In this document: one piece after another, positions 43,869 through 54,768 of the stretch
Layout: every line of letters starts with the position of its first letter
Position numbering within the stretch: the stretch's first letter is position 1
Assembly: GCF_049889055.1 (NCBI RefSeq)
Contig: NZ_JBLTWO010000001.1
Location: forward strand, 310,001 to 374,000
Source: Rhizorhabdus sp049889055
GTDB taxonomy: Bacteria > Pseudomonadota > Alphaproteobacteria > Sphingomonadales > Sphingomonadaceae
Direction of reading: 5' to 3'
DNA length: 64,000 bases
Made by a program: the position numbers and the translations under genes
Notes under the pieces: model-generated
What the model saw: the letters and a program-made list of their open reading frames with translations, nothing else
What the model was told of the DNA's origin: nothing
Database searches by the model: none

Positions 43869-44676
43869 GGAGGAAGGCCAGCGTGTAGCGATTGAACTCC
43901 GCAGCCCGCTCAACCTGGACCCAATGGCCCACGCCGTTGAAGGTCATGAAGCGCGCATCGGGGCAGGCATCGAGAAAGCGCTGCGCCCCCGAGACCGGGC
44001 AGAAATCGTCCTGCAGACCCCAGAAGCCGAGGATCGGCATCGTCAGTTCGCCCAGGCGCGGGGCCAGATTGGGCGTCCGCATGCGGGCCAGCACGTCCTT
44101 CGACTGCGTGCGGGCAACCTCATAGCGCTCGGCGACGAGCTGGTCGCTGACGACCGACGCGTCATAGACGAGGTTGGTGATAAGCGCCCGCTGATCATCG
44201 AGCGAGAATTCGGGACTGCCGAAGCTCGACTTCATCTTCGCAATGCCGGGCATGGCGAAATAGACGGGCAGTTCCTCGATACAGCCCGGCGCCATCATCA
44301 CCAGCTTCTCGACGAAGCCCGGATGATCGAACGCCAGCTGCATCGCGATGCCGCCGCCCAGCGAATTGCCGACGCACACCGCCGAGGTCACCCCGGCCTG
44401 GGTCAGCGCGTCATGGACGGTGTCGGTGAACAGCTGCAGCGTATAGTCGATTCCTTCGGGCTTCGACGACGCACCATAGCCGATCAGGTCGGGCAGCAGC
44501 ACGCGATAGCCTGCAGCCACGAACTCCGACGCATTCAGGCGAAAGTTGGAAGCACCGGAGGCCCCCGGCCCGCTGCCGTGCAGGAACACGACAGCGGGGC
44601 CGGAGCCGGCCTCCGCCATGCTGATCTCATAATCTCCGCCGACCTTATAGGCCGTACGGACGAACTCGACTGTCAT
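43861..44676 (-). CDS. C-C bond hydrolase of meta-cleavage products (HsaD/BphD family)
   Basis: A 271-residue alpha/beta hydrolase that cleaves the C-C bond of a meta-cleavage dienoate. Oxyanion motif HGSGPGAS (33-40), nucleophile S105 in VGNSLGGG, acid at D223/D224 in GLQDDFCP, base H251 in NGVGHWVQVE. The HGSGPGASGASNF region is typical of MCP hydrolases, including HsaD, which releases a hydroxyhexadienoate from the seco-steroid. Next to an HsaA-like gene, a steroid A/B-ring role is plausible, but a biphenyl-like substrate is not excluded. Confidence 0.92.
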   Translation of the reverse strand: MTVEFVRTAYKVGGDYEISMAEAGSGPAVVFLHGSGPGASGASNFRLNASEFVAAGYRVLLPDLIGYGASSKPEGIDYTLQLFTDTVHDALTQAGVTSAVCVGNSLGGGIAMQLAFDHPGFVEKLVMMAPGCIEELPVYFAMPGIAKMKSSFGSPEFSLDDQRALITNLVYDASVVSDQLVAERYEVARTQSKDVLARMRTPNLAPRLGELTMPILGFWGLQDDFCPVSGAQRFLDACPDARFMTFNGVGHWVQVERAAEFNRYTLAFLHG

Positions 44677-44706
44677 TGAAACCCCTCCAGTCGATTGGGA
44701 AAAAAC

Positions 44707-45912
44707 TCAGAGGAACAGGAAGGACGGTGCCTGCCCGTTCAACGTGCCCACGAGGTCCGCCGCCATATTATTGGGGTCGTTCGCCACGTGCGCACGCGCC
44801 GCATTGATGTCGAGCCAGGGCTGAATGATCGGGCTGGACATATAGATCGCCCGGCCACCCAGCAGCGGCATGAGCTCGTCCACCAGATCGGCGCAGCGCC
44901 GGACGACGGTCGAAGACTGGTAGCGATAAAGAGCACGCTCGGACATTTCGAGCGGCTCGCCGCGATCGGCCTTCGCCATCATCTTGTCGAAGCTGGCCTC
45001 CAGCGTGGCCTCCATCTCGAGCAGCTGCGCATGCGCCTTGGCGATTGCGGCCATCAGGATGGGGTCGGTCTTCGACGCCTTGCCGGTGTTGGTCGATACG
45101 CGATCATTGGCGATCTTGATCGCCGCGTCGATCGCGGCGCGTGTACCGCCGAGTGCAGCCGAGGAGACCGAACGCACGAAGATCTGCGCCCAGGGCAGGC
45201 TGAACAGCGGCGCGCCATTCTCCTTCTGGCCGGGATTGGTGCAGAGGAAACCGTCCGCCGCGCGGTGGGTGCGATAGTCGGGAATGAAGGCCCGCTCGAT
45301 CACGACATCGTGGCTACCGGTGCCCTGGAGGCCGAAGGTGTCCCATGTTTCCTCGATCCGGTAATCCTTGCGGGGGACCAGGAAGGTGCGCATGTCGGGC
45401 GCATCGCCCTCGTTCTTCGGCGGCACCAGCGAGCCGAGCAGCACCCAGTCGCAATGCTGCGATCCCGAAGAGAAACCCCAGCGGCCCGACAGATAGAAGC
45501 CGCCCTCGGCGTGCTCGACCTTGCCGACCGGCTGATAGGAGGAGGAAACCAGCACGCTGGTGTCCTCGCCCCAGACTTCGGCCTGCGCCTTGTCCGAAAA
45601 GAGCGCCAGCTCATAGGGATGACAGCCGACCACGCCATAGACCCAGCCCGTCGACATGCAGCCCTGCGCAATCTCCTTCAGCACCGAGAAGAAGACGTTG
45701 GGATGCATTTCATAGCCGCCCCAGCGCTTGGGCTGGAGGATGCGGAAGAAGCCGGCCTCCTTCATCTCGGCGATGGTTTCGTCGGGGATCCTGTGGGCGG
45801 CTGTCGCCTGCTTCGCGCGCGAGCGTAGCACGGGAATCATTGCACGCGCCCGCTCGACCAGATCTTCCGCGCTCGGGATCGCGACTTCCTCACTCTTAAG
45901 CATCGTCGCCAT
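44707..45912 (-). CDS. Flavin-dependent hydroxylase of the acyl-CoA dehydrogenase fold (HsaA/TesA2-like)
   Basis: A 401-residue oxygenase component using reduced flavin from a separate reductase. Recognisable blocks are RILQPKRWGGYEMHP, GSSS-like VSSSYQPVGKVE, GRWGFSSGSQHCDWVLLGSLV, DTFGLQGTGSHDVVI and the C-terminal LLGGRAIY. HsaA hydroxylates 3-HSA to the catechol that the ring-cleavage dioxygenase opens. No reductase (HsaB) or dioxygenase (HsaC) gene is in the window. First gene of the operon, with a promoter candidate 55 bp upstream. Confidence 0.87.
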   Translation of the reverse strand: MATMLKSEEVAIPSAEDLVERARAMIPVLRSRAKQATAAHRIPDETIAEMKEAGFFRILQPKRWGGYEMHPNVFFSVLKEIAQGCMSTGWVYGVVGCHPYELALFSDKAQAEVWGEDTSVLVSSSYQPVGKVEHAEGGFYLSGRWGFSSGSQHCDWVLLGSLVPPKNEGDAPDMRTFLVPRKDYRIEETWDTFGLQGTGSHDVVIERAFIPDYRTHRAADGFLCTNPGQKENGAPLFSLPWAQIFVRSVSSAALGGTRAAIDAAIKIANDRVSTNTGKASKTDPILMAAIAKAHAQLLEMEATLEASFDKMMAKADRGEPLEMSERALYRYQSSTVVRRCADLVDELMPLLGGRAIYMSSPIIQPWLDINAARAHVANDPNNMAADLVGTLNGQAPSFLFL

Positions 45913-45966
45913 GTTCGTTTCCTGACCAGCCTCTCCGCATCCGATCCTTCATCAGATTCGTAATCC

Positions 45967-45995
45967 TAGCTATCGATTTCTACGCAAAGCGTCAA
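45967..45995 (-). promoter_or_regulatory. Probable sigma70 promoter of the hsa-like operon
   Basis: Minus strand TTGACG (45995-45990), 17-bp spacer, TAGCTA (45972-45967), about 55 bp before the HsaA-like start. It lies in the AT-rich interval shared with the divergent TonB receptor gene, which also has a GCGGGT-TGAC-ACCCGC hairpin at 46069-46084 in the receptor leader. Confidence 0.5.
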
Positions 45996-46108
45996 CTATC
46001 GGAGCCAAGTTCTGCGATTGCCGATCTAGCAAAGCATGCAATCACGTGTTACGCATATGGTAGAAGGAGCGGGTTGACACCCGCCATATACGTAGTGGGA
46101 GGGTCGTT

Positions 46109-48321
<2,213 letters not shown>

Positions 48322-48325
<4 letters not shown>

Positions 48326-50034
48326 ACGCCCCCTTCCCGCCGGCGGCCGATGTCGGCGTTCCGGTCGAACAGCCGTTGTTGGTCGAGGATGTCGACACCG
48401 TCGCCTGGGACGAGAGCACCGACCTGCTCGTCGTCGGCCTCGGCGGAGCCGGCCTGGCGGCGGCGCTGGAGGGGATGGAGCGCGGTCTGTCGGTCACCGC
48501 CGTCGACCGCTACGCCTGTGGCGGATCGACCGCCGCCAATGGCGGTGTCTTCTATGCCGGCGGCGGCACCGCGATCCAGCGCGAGGCGGGCGAGGAAGAC
48601 AGCCCGGAGGCGATGCTCGACTATTTGCGGATCGAGGCCGGCAAGGTCGTCAGCGACGAAACGCTGCGCCGCTTCGTCGAGCAGAGCCCCGAGACGGTCG
48701 ACTGGATCCTGCGCCACGGCGGCAAGCTCGCCGCCTCGGTGTGGAAGGAGAAATGCTCCTATCCGCCGCTCGACCGTTTCCTCTACCACCCCGACAATTC
48801 GCTGGTGGCGAGCTATCGGGCGAAGGCGAAGCCCGCCGCACGCGGGCACCGTGCCTTTGGCCGCGACGGCAAGAAGGCCTGGGGCCTCGGCAAGTTCATC
48901 ACCGGGCCGATGACCGAGTCCGCTCTGCGCCTAGGCCTCGTCTTCCACCGCTACAGCGAGGCTCGGCAATTGGTGGTCGACCGAGAGGGGCGCGTGGTCG
49001 GCGCGCGTATCCTGTCGATCCCCGAAGGGTCACCCGAGGCGCAACGCTTCGCCAGATATATCGCGCGCGCCAATGCCCTTCTCGCAGCACTTCCGCCCAG
49101 CATTCCACTCGCAGCGATCACCATCGCGCTCGGCAATCATTATCTGCGCAAGGCCGGCGAGATCGAGGCCAAGGCCCGTTTCTCGCGCCTGATCCGCGCG
49201 CGCGAAGGCGTGGTGTTGAGCGCCGGCGGCTTCATCATGAACCCCCAGATGGTCGGTCGTTATGCCCCGGCCTATGCCAGCGGCATGCCCAACGGGACGC
49301 TCGGCGACCAGGGCTCGGGCATATTGCTCGGCATGAGCGCGGGCGGTGCCACCGCATTGATGGACAAGGTCAGCGCCTGGCGCTTCATCAATCCGCCCAA
49401 GGCCTGGGCACAGGCGATCGCGGTCGACCGCGCAGGCGAACGTTTCGTCGACGAGACGGTCTATGGCGCGACGATGGGCGAGCATATCGTCGACCATCGC
49501 GGCGGGATCGCTTGGCTGATCTACGACAAGAACCTGCGGGAGGCCGCCTTCCGCCAGGCGCGCGATCCCAAGCTGGTACCCTTCCAGCGCGACGTCACGC
49601 TGATCAACCTGCTGTTCAATGCGCGCAAGGCCGATACGCTCGACGCACTGGCCCGGCGCATCGGCGTCGACGCAGCAGGGCTTGCCCGGACCGTCGCCGC
49701 CTATAATGCTGCCGCGCGCGGCGAGGCGCAGGACCCGTTCGGCAAGGAGGCGGTCGACATGCACCCGATCGAGCGCGGCCCCTTCTACGCAATGGACATA
49801 TCGATCGACAGCCGCTTCCTGCCCCTGCCCGTGATCACCTTCGGCGGCCTGCGCGTCGCCGAGGAAAGCGGCCAGGTGCTCGACCGGGCGGGCAAGCCCA
49901 TCGCCGGGCTTTATGCCGCCGGGCGCACGGCGGTGGGCCTAGCCTCGCAGACCTATGTCAGCGGGCTGTCCTTCGCCGACTGCTTCTTTTCCGGCCGCCG
50001 CGCCGCACGGCACGCGGCGCGGGCCAATGTCTGA
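48322..50034 (+). CDS. Second KstD/fumarate reductase-type flavoprotein
   Basis: A 570-residue FAD-dependent oxidoreductase. The FAD motif VVGLGGAGLAAALEG starts near residue 37, with GGSTAANGGVFYAGGGT and the C-terminal GLYAAGRTAVGLASQTYVSGLSFADCFFSGRR, of which YVSGLSFADC carries the Tyr-x-Ser-Gly pattern of delta4-(5-alpha)-ketosteroid dehydrogenases. It is distinct in sequence from the paralog at 39602. Coupled to the TonB receptor gene and followed by two SDR genes, it fits the oxidative attack on imported steroid-like molecules. Confidence 0.85.
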
Positions 50035-50044
50035 GAGGAATTTG

Positions 50045-50800
50045 ATGGACGACATTCACGGCATCGCGGGCAAGGTCGCCCTCGTCACCGGCGGTACGCG
50101 CGGGATCGGTCTCGCCATAGCGCGCAGGCTGGCCGGTGCGGGTGCCAAGGTCGTGGTCTGCGGGCGGAACAGCGGCTCGATCGAAGGCATCGAGGCTCTC
50201 GCCTGCGATGTGCGCGACCCGGACGCGGTCAAGGCGATGGTCGACGACATCGTCGCCCGCCATGGCCGCCTCGACATCCTCGTCAACAATGCCGGCGGTT
50301 CGCCCGACGCCGCGCTCGGAACGAGTTCGCCGCGCCTGGCCGAAAAGGTCGTCGGCCTCAACCTGATGGCGCCGATCTATATGTCGCAGGCCGCCTATCC
50401 GCATATGGTCAAGACCGGCGGCTCGATCATCAACATCGCCAGCGTGTCGGCGATGCGGCCGTCGCCGGGCACCGCCGCCTATTCCGCCGCCAAGGCCGGG
50501 CTGATCGCGCTGGGCCGCAGCCTCGCCCATGAATGGGGGCCCGATATCCGGGTCAATGCGATCGTCGTTGGCTATATCGAGACCGAGGCGACCGAGGCGA
50601 CCTATGGCGATACCGCGACCCAGGCCGCCATTGCGCACAATATCGGCGCCCGCCGCCTGGGCCGCGCCGACGAGATCGCCGCCGCCGCGCTTTTCCTGGC
50701 CTCGCCGGCTTCGTCCTACGTCACCGGCGCTGCGCTCGAAGTCCATGGCGGCGGCGAGCGACCACCCTTTCTGGATATCGTGAAGGAGCAATCGGCATGA
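50045..50800 (+). CDS. Short-chain dehydrogenase/reductase
   Basis: A 251-residue classical SDR: TGGTRGIGLAIARRL cofactor motif near residues 15-29, ACDVRDPDAV, NNAGG, active-site Ser in IASVSAM and YSAAK, ending in VTGAALEVHGGG. GAGAGGAA precedes the ATG at 50045, 10 bp after the flavoprotein gene; an ATG at 50027 is possible but lacks that spacing. Likely oxidises a hydroxyl group of the pathway intermediate; position unknown. Confidence 0.88.
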   Translation: MDDIHGIAGKVALVTGGTRGIGLAIARRLAGAGAKVVVCGRNSGSIEGIEALACDVRDPDAVKAMVDDIVARHGRLDILVNNAGGSPDAALGTSSPRLAEKVVGLNLMAPIYMSQAAYPHMVKTGGSIINIASVSAMRPSPGTAAYSAAKAGLIALGRSLAHEWGPDIRVNAIVVGYIETEATEATYGDTATQAAIAHNIGARRLGRADEIAAAALFLASPASSYVTGAALEVHGGGERPPFLDIVKEQSA

Positions 50801-51660
50801 GCAACGACAATCGCAAGGTGGCCGTCGTCACCGGCGCCAGCCGCGGCGCGGGCGCAGGCATCGCCCGCGCGCTGGGCGAGGCCGGCTATGCCGTCTATGT
50901 GACAGGCCGGACGACGCAGGAAGGCACAGCCGCGCTGCCCGGCACGGTCGGGGCGACTGCGGCCGCGATCGACCGCCTCGGCGGGCGCGGCGTGGCGGTC
51001 GCGGTCGACCATCGCAAGGACGACGAGGTCAAGGCGCTGTTCGACCGGGTCGAACGCGACGAAGGACGGCTCGACATCCTGGTCAACAACGCCGCCATCA
51101 TCGACGATGCGCTGATCCAGCCGGGCGGCTTCTGGGAACGGCCGCTGAGCCTCGTCGACATCCTCGATGTCGGCCTGCGCTCGGGCTATGTCGCCAGCTT
51201 CCACGCGGCGCCGCTGATGATCCGCACCGGCGGCGGCGTGATCGCCTTCACCTCCTCCTTCGGCTCCACCTGCTACATGCATGGGCCGGCCTATGGCGCG
51301 CAGAAGGCCGGCGTGGACAAGTTCGCCGCCGACATGGGCGTCGACCTGCGCGACCATGACGTCGCCGCCGTGTCGATCTGGATGGGCCCGCTCAAGACCG
51401 AGCGCACCGACAAGGCGATCGAGGAACGTCCCGACCAATATGAGGCGATCATGGCCAACGCCGAGACACCGGAGTTCACCGGCAAGCTGATCGCCGCCAT
51501 CCATTCCGCCCCCGAGCGGATGGACATGTCGGGACAGACCTTCATCGGTGCGGAACTGGGGACACGCTTCGCGATACAGGACGCCGGCGGCAAGCAGCCC
51601 CCGTCTTTCCGTGAGATGCTGGGCGCTCCGCGCCTTCCCCACCCCGCAATCGTTCGCTAA
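50797..51660 (+). CDS. Short-chain dehydrogenase/reductase, atypical active-site region
   Basis: A 287-residue SDR with VVTGASRGAGAGIARAL, NNAAIIDDALI and the YGAQKAG (Tyr, Lys) catalytic segment after FTSSFGSTCYMHG. A roughly 25-residue insertion (QPGGFWERPLSLVDILDVGLRSG, between NNAA and the catalytic serine) and SIWMGPLKTER instead of the usual NxIxPG give it the look of the DHRS1-like subgroup. Start coupled to the previous SDR (ATGA). The 69 bp after it lead to the Lrp genes. Confidence 0.86.
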   Translation: MSNDNRKVAVVTGASRGAGAGIARALGEAGYAVYVTGRTTQEGTAALPGTVGATAAAIDRLGGRGVAVAVDHRKDDEVKALFDRVERDEGRLDILVNNAAIIDDALIQPGGFWERPLSLVDILDVGLRSGYVASFHAAPLMIRTGGGVIAFTSSFGSTCYMHGPAYGAQKAGVDKFAADMGVDLRDHDVAAVSIWMGPLKTERTDKAIEERPDQYEAIMANAETPEFTGKLIAAIHSAPERMDMSGQTFIGAELGTRFAIQDAGGKQPPSFREMLGAPRLPHPAIVR

Positions 51661-51729
51661 GGAGTTTTACAATGTGGTCCCGGAGTATCGCCCTTTGGCG
51701 GGCTCCGGACCCACGGCAGGGACAGGCTT

Positions 51730-52263
51730 GTGGCAACGAAGAAACCGACGACCAAGAAGAAGACCGCTGGTGAAGAGACGGCATCAGTGCGTCAGGCTAC
51801 GCCGCCGCCCCCCGCCGTGCTCGAACCGATCGACGAAAAGATCATCGCAGCTTTGCGCCAGTCCGGCCGCATCGCGAATCGCGACCTCGCCCGCCTGATC
51901 GACGTCAACGAGGCAACCGTTCGGACCCGGCTGCGCAAGCTGGAATCGACCAACGCCGTACGCGTCGTTGCCATGCGCGACCTGACCGCGATGGGCTTCA
52001 ACGCCATCGCCGCGGTCGGCGTCCAGGTGAAGGGCCGCTCGGCGGCCGCCGTCGGCGCGGAACTCGCCGAACTGGAAAATGTCATCACGGTCAATGTGAC
52101 GATCGGCATGTACGATCTCGAGGCACAGGTCGTGGCCGACAATATCGAGGAACTCGACCGGCTGCTGACCGACGTGATTGCCCATATCGATGGCGTCGAA
52201 CGCCTGTTCCCCGGCCTGTCGATGAAGATCCTGAAGTATAACCCCGAATGGGCACCGCTATGA
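51730..52263 (+). CDS. Lrp/AsnC family regulator with basic N-terminal extension
   Basis: A 177-residue regulator. After a lysine-rich tail (ATKKPTTKKKTAGEE) comes a winged HTH (IDEKIIAALRQSGRIANRDLARLIDVNEATVRTRLRKLE), then an AsnC/RAM ligand and oligomerisation domain. The GTG at 51730 is the only start giving the full reading frame; GGGACAGG lies before it. Its stop overlaps the start of a second Lrp gene, an unusual tandem pair. Confidence 0.88.
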   Translation: MATKKPTTKKKTAGEETASVRQATPPPPAVLEPIDEKIIAALRQSGRIANRDLARLIDVNEATVRTRLRKLESTNAVRVVAMRDLTAMGFNAIAAVGVQVKGRSAAAVGAELAELENVITVNVTIGMYDLEAQVVADNIEELDRLLTDVIAHIDGVERLFPGLSMKILKYNPEWAPL

Positions 52264-52727
52264 CCCGCATCCCGCTCGACGACCTCGACCACAAGATCAT
52301 CGACCGGCTGAGCCGCGATGCCCGCGTCAGCAATCGCGAGATCGGCCGCGAATTCGGCCTGACCGAGGGCACGATCCGCTCGCGCCTCAAGCGGCTGCTC
52401 GACAACAAGGTCATCCGCGTCGCCGCCGTCACCAACGCCAACCGCCTGAAGAACCCCTTCCTCGCCTATCTGTGGATCGAGGCGGACACGGCGGGCGACA
52501 TCCAGGCGCTGGCCGAACGGCTCGCGTCACTGCCGGAGATCGGCTTCGTCTCGACGATGCTCGGCCGCGCCGACGTGCTGGCGATGACGCTGGTGGAGAA
52601 TGGCAGCCAGCTGACCGACTTCCTCCACCAGACGATCGACAAGATCCCCGGCGTCCGCCGCGTGCGCTACAGCCTGGGGCAGAATTTCATCAAGCACGAC
52701 TTCCGCTACTGCGTGCTGGTGGATTGA
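52260..52727 (+). CDS. Second Lrp/AsnC family regulator
   Basis: A 155-residue protein with HTH DLDHKIIDRLSRDARVSNREIGREFGLTEGTIRSRLKRL and a RAM domain. It starts in an ATGA overlap with the first Lrp gene, so both are made from one mRNA and could form hetero-oligomers. The C-terminal part differs from its partner, suggesting a different ligand. A large palindromic repeat begins 16 bp after the stop. Confidence 0.9.
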   Translation: MTRIPLDDLDHKIIDRLSRDARVSNREIGREFGLTEGTIRSRLKRLLDNKVIRVAAVTNANRLKNPFLAYLWIEADTAGDIQALAERLASLPEIGFVSTMLGRADVLAMTLVENGSQLTDFLHQTIDKIPGVRRVRYSLGQNFIKHDFRYCVLVD

Positions 52728-52743
52728 GAGCGGAGGCGGCGAC

Positions 52744-52850
52744 TTCCCCTCCACCATGCTGCGCATGGTCCCCCTCCCCGTTCCGGGGAGGAACTCAAGA
52801 CATTCCTCCCCGGAACGGGGAGGGGGACCGCCGAAGGCGGTGGAGGGGAA
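52744..52850 (+). repeat. Nested palindromic repeat (copy 2), between convergent genes
   Basis: Two 48-50-bp arms (52744-52793 and 52803-52850) are inverted around a 9-bp spacer. Each arm has the core CTCCCCGTTCCGGGGAG, the left tip is ATGCTGCGCAT and the right tip GCCGAAGGC. The reverse complement of the ileS copy has the same order of tips, so this is an asymmetric element with a defined orientation. It could act as a bidirectional terminator here. Confidence 0.9.
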
Positions 52851-52865
52851 AGCGCAACGCCCGCG

Positions 52866-53225
52866 CTAGATCGAGCTGATCTTCTCTTCGACCAGGAACA
52901 TCCGCGTCCCGCTACGGTCGAGGAAATTCTCCTCGTCCTCGGCAATCCGCTGGCCGATTTCCGGATCGGCGACCTTCGCCATCGCCGCGTCATAGGCGGT
53001 GCGGCTCTCGAACCAGAGCTCGGTGACGACATCGAAGTCGAACGGTGCCGCACCCTCGTTGACATAGGCGCCGTCGAACAGGGTGAAGTTCCGCCGATAT
53101 TCGACGATGCCCGGCAACAGCGACCGGATCAGCGGCACGTGGCGGGTCTCATAATAGTCGATGAAGGCGTCGCGTCCGAGATCGGCGCGACGGCGCAGCA
53201 ACGCAATGGACTTGACCCGGCTCAT
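52866..53225 (-). CDS. EthD-domain protein (dimeric alpha/beta barrel)
   Basis: A 119-residue EthD-type protein, ferredoxin-like fold. It begins MSRVKSIALLRRRADLGRD and has FIDYYETRHVPLI, a conserved YYETRH motif, and ENFLDRSGTRMF at the end. EthD proteins accompany degradation operons; some related folds are isomerases or cofactor-free oxygenases. The start overlaps the SnoaL stop (ATGA). Clearly paralogous to the EthD protein at 56984. Confidence 0.8.
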   Translation of the reverse strand: MSRVKSIALLRRRADLGRDAFIDYYETRHVPLIRSLLPGIVEYRRNFTLFDGAYVNEGAAPFDFDVVTELWFESRTAYDAAMAKVADPEIGQRIAEDEENFLDRSGTRMFLVEEKISSI

Positions 53226-53767
53226 GCTTGGGCTCCCCGTTTCAGCATCTGGAAAAAGGCATAGGACGGGTCGGCCGGACCCGGCTTGCCGATATAGGCC
53301 CCTTCGAGGAAAGGGTGGGTCAGGTCGACGATCGAAGGACTGTGGATATTGGCCCAATCGGCGACGATCGCACGGTGCGCGAATTTCCAGCGCCCGTCTC
53401 GCCGCTCATATTTGTCGAAATAGCGGCCACCCACGAGCACATCGAACGGGCCATCCGGCCCCATCACCCGGTGCAGCGCAAGCAGATAGACCTCGCCCTC
53501 GGCACGGTCCCCGTCGATCGCCAGGTTGATCGTGGTGACGTTGTGATGGAGAATTTCCATCGGCGCCTGAATCTCGGGCAGCTTGTCGATGAAGTCCATC
53601 GCCGGCCCCTTCGACATATGCCCATGCTCGTCGATCGCATCCTCATGATAGAGGCTGCGCATCTTGTCCTGGTCGTGGCGATCGGCCGCGTTGCAATAGG
53701 CATGGATGAGCGTTCGTATCTCCTCGCGGTCGAGCAGTTCCTGGAGCCGTGCGGGATCGGGCGTCAT
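53222..53767 (-). CDS. SnoaL-like protein
   Basis: A 181-residue NTF2-fold protein: LLDREEIRTLIHAYCNAADRHDQDKMRSLYHEDAIDEHG at the start, then HHNVTTINLAIDGDRAEGEVY, and DGRWKFAHRAIV. The DExGH and HH residues line the expected pocket, leaving open a dehydratase or isomerase role. Coupled at both ends by ATGA overlaps to EthD and another SnoaL gene. Confidence 0.85.
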   Translation of the reverse strand: MTPDPARLQELLDREEIRTLIHAYCNAADRHDQDKMRSLYHEDAIDEHGHMSKGPAMDFIDKLPEIQAPMEILHHNVTTINLAIDGDRAEGEVYLLALHRVMGPDGPFDVLVGGRYFDKYERRDGRWKFAHRAIVADWANIHSPSIVDLTHPFLEGAYIGKPGPADPSYAFFQMLKRGAQA

Positions 53768-54240
53768 GATGCGGCCTTGGTCGCGAGGAAATGCGCGGTC
53801 AGTCCAGGCGCCGGGTCATGATAGACACGCTCATAGACCCGGTCATATTCGCTGTGCGCGATCAGCCAACGGCCGTCGCGCTTGACATAGCGGTCGCGGT
53901 AGATCGCCGAGCCGACCGTCGTCTTGTTCCCTTCCGCCAGGTTCAGCGCATAGTCGAGCAGCGTCCAGATACCGGTCGCATTCTCCTCGTCGATCACCTC
54001 GATCTCGGGCATGTGCATCGTGTGCGAGCCCACGAAATGCGGGCCGAACATGCCCCGCAATATGTCGACGATCGCGTCGCGCCCCTTGAGCTGGACATGA
54101 TAGCTGCCGCCGCGATAGTCGATCGTCGCATCCTCAGCGAAGAGCGATGCCACCGTCTCCATGTCGCCGGTGTCGATCCCGCGCGAATAGCGATATTTCA
54201 GCTGACGGATCAACTCGATATCTTCGAGCCGCAGCGTCAT
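53764..54240 (-). CDS. SnoaL-like protein
   Basis: A 158-residue protein of the same fold: LIRQLKYRYSRGIDTGDMETVASLFAEDATIDYRGG, then SHTMHMPEIEVIDEENATGIWTLLD and DGRWLIAHSEYDRVYE. Pocket residues include Asp, His and Tyr. It is tandem with but distinct from the next SnoaL gene. The ATG at 54240 overlaps the SRPBCC stop (ATGA). Confidence 0.85.
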   Translation of the reverse strand: MTLRLEDIELIRQLKYRYSRGIDTGDMETVASLFAEDATIDYRGGSYHVQLKGRDAIVDILRGMFGPHFVGSHTMHMPEIEVIDEENATGIWTLLDYALNLAEGNKTTVGSAIYRDRYVKRDGRWLIAHSEYDRVYERVYHDPAPGLTAHFLATKAAS

Positions 54241-54740
54241 GCCGCAGCCTTGCGCGCCGCGTGGATCGCCTCGGCCCGCGCCTTCAGCGCGCGCGCCGTG
54301 TCGTCGAACGCCCGCTTCACCCACGGGCCGCAGAAGCGCATCACATGGATGCCGTTCTCGCCGAAGAAGGCGTCGGTCGACCAGTATCGGCAACGCTCCG
54401 GGCCATCGGCCTCGATGATCTGGTCACGCCGCGCCGGATAGGGCCACATCGGATTATCGAGCAGCTCCCAGGAAATCAGCCGCTCGGGGATCTTGGCACA
54501 GACATATTCGACGTTCGGCGCGGTCTCCCCCGGCATGGTGTAGTTGAGCAGCGTCATGTGGATCGGATCGCCTATCTCCAGCGTCGATTCCGCACCGATG
54601 CAGAAGGGGTTCCACTTGCCGTAATTGGGCAGGTCGGTCAGAATCTCCCACACGACCGAGGCCGGGGCATCGATCGTCACCGTCTCCGATCGCACGGTGC
54701 TGTCGGCCGGATAGTCCGGAAGGTCGAGGTTGTCGCTCAC
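54237..54740 (-). CDS. SRPBCC (START/Bet v1-like) protein
   Basis: A 167-residue hydrophobic-ligand-binding fold: VRSETVTIDAPASVVWEILTDLPNYGKWNPFC at the start, with APASVVWEILTD as the classic SRPBCC signature. It ends with a long helix (VKRAFDDTARALKARAEAIH). It could bind or cyclise a pathway intermediate. Between the EthD-like and SnoaL genes in the dehalogenase-like operon; its stop overlaps the following start. Confidence 0.88.
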   Translation of the reverse strand: MSDNLDLPDYPADSTVRSETVTIDAPASVVWEILTDLPNYGKWNPFCIGAESTLEIGDPIHMTLLNYTMPGETAPNVEYVCAKIPERLISWELLDNPMWPYPARRDQIIEADGPERCRYWSTDAFFGENGIHVMRFCGPWVKRAFDDTARALKARAEAIHAARKAAA

Positions 54741-54768
54741 ATCTACTCTCCTTGGATAGGCCAGCCCT

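Noticed and set aside
46074..46097. TTGACA at 46074 as the -35 box of the TonB receptor promoter
   Set aside because: Correct spacing would place the -10 box on the ribosome site GGGAGG. The TTGACA is better explained as part of the GCGGGT hairpin.
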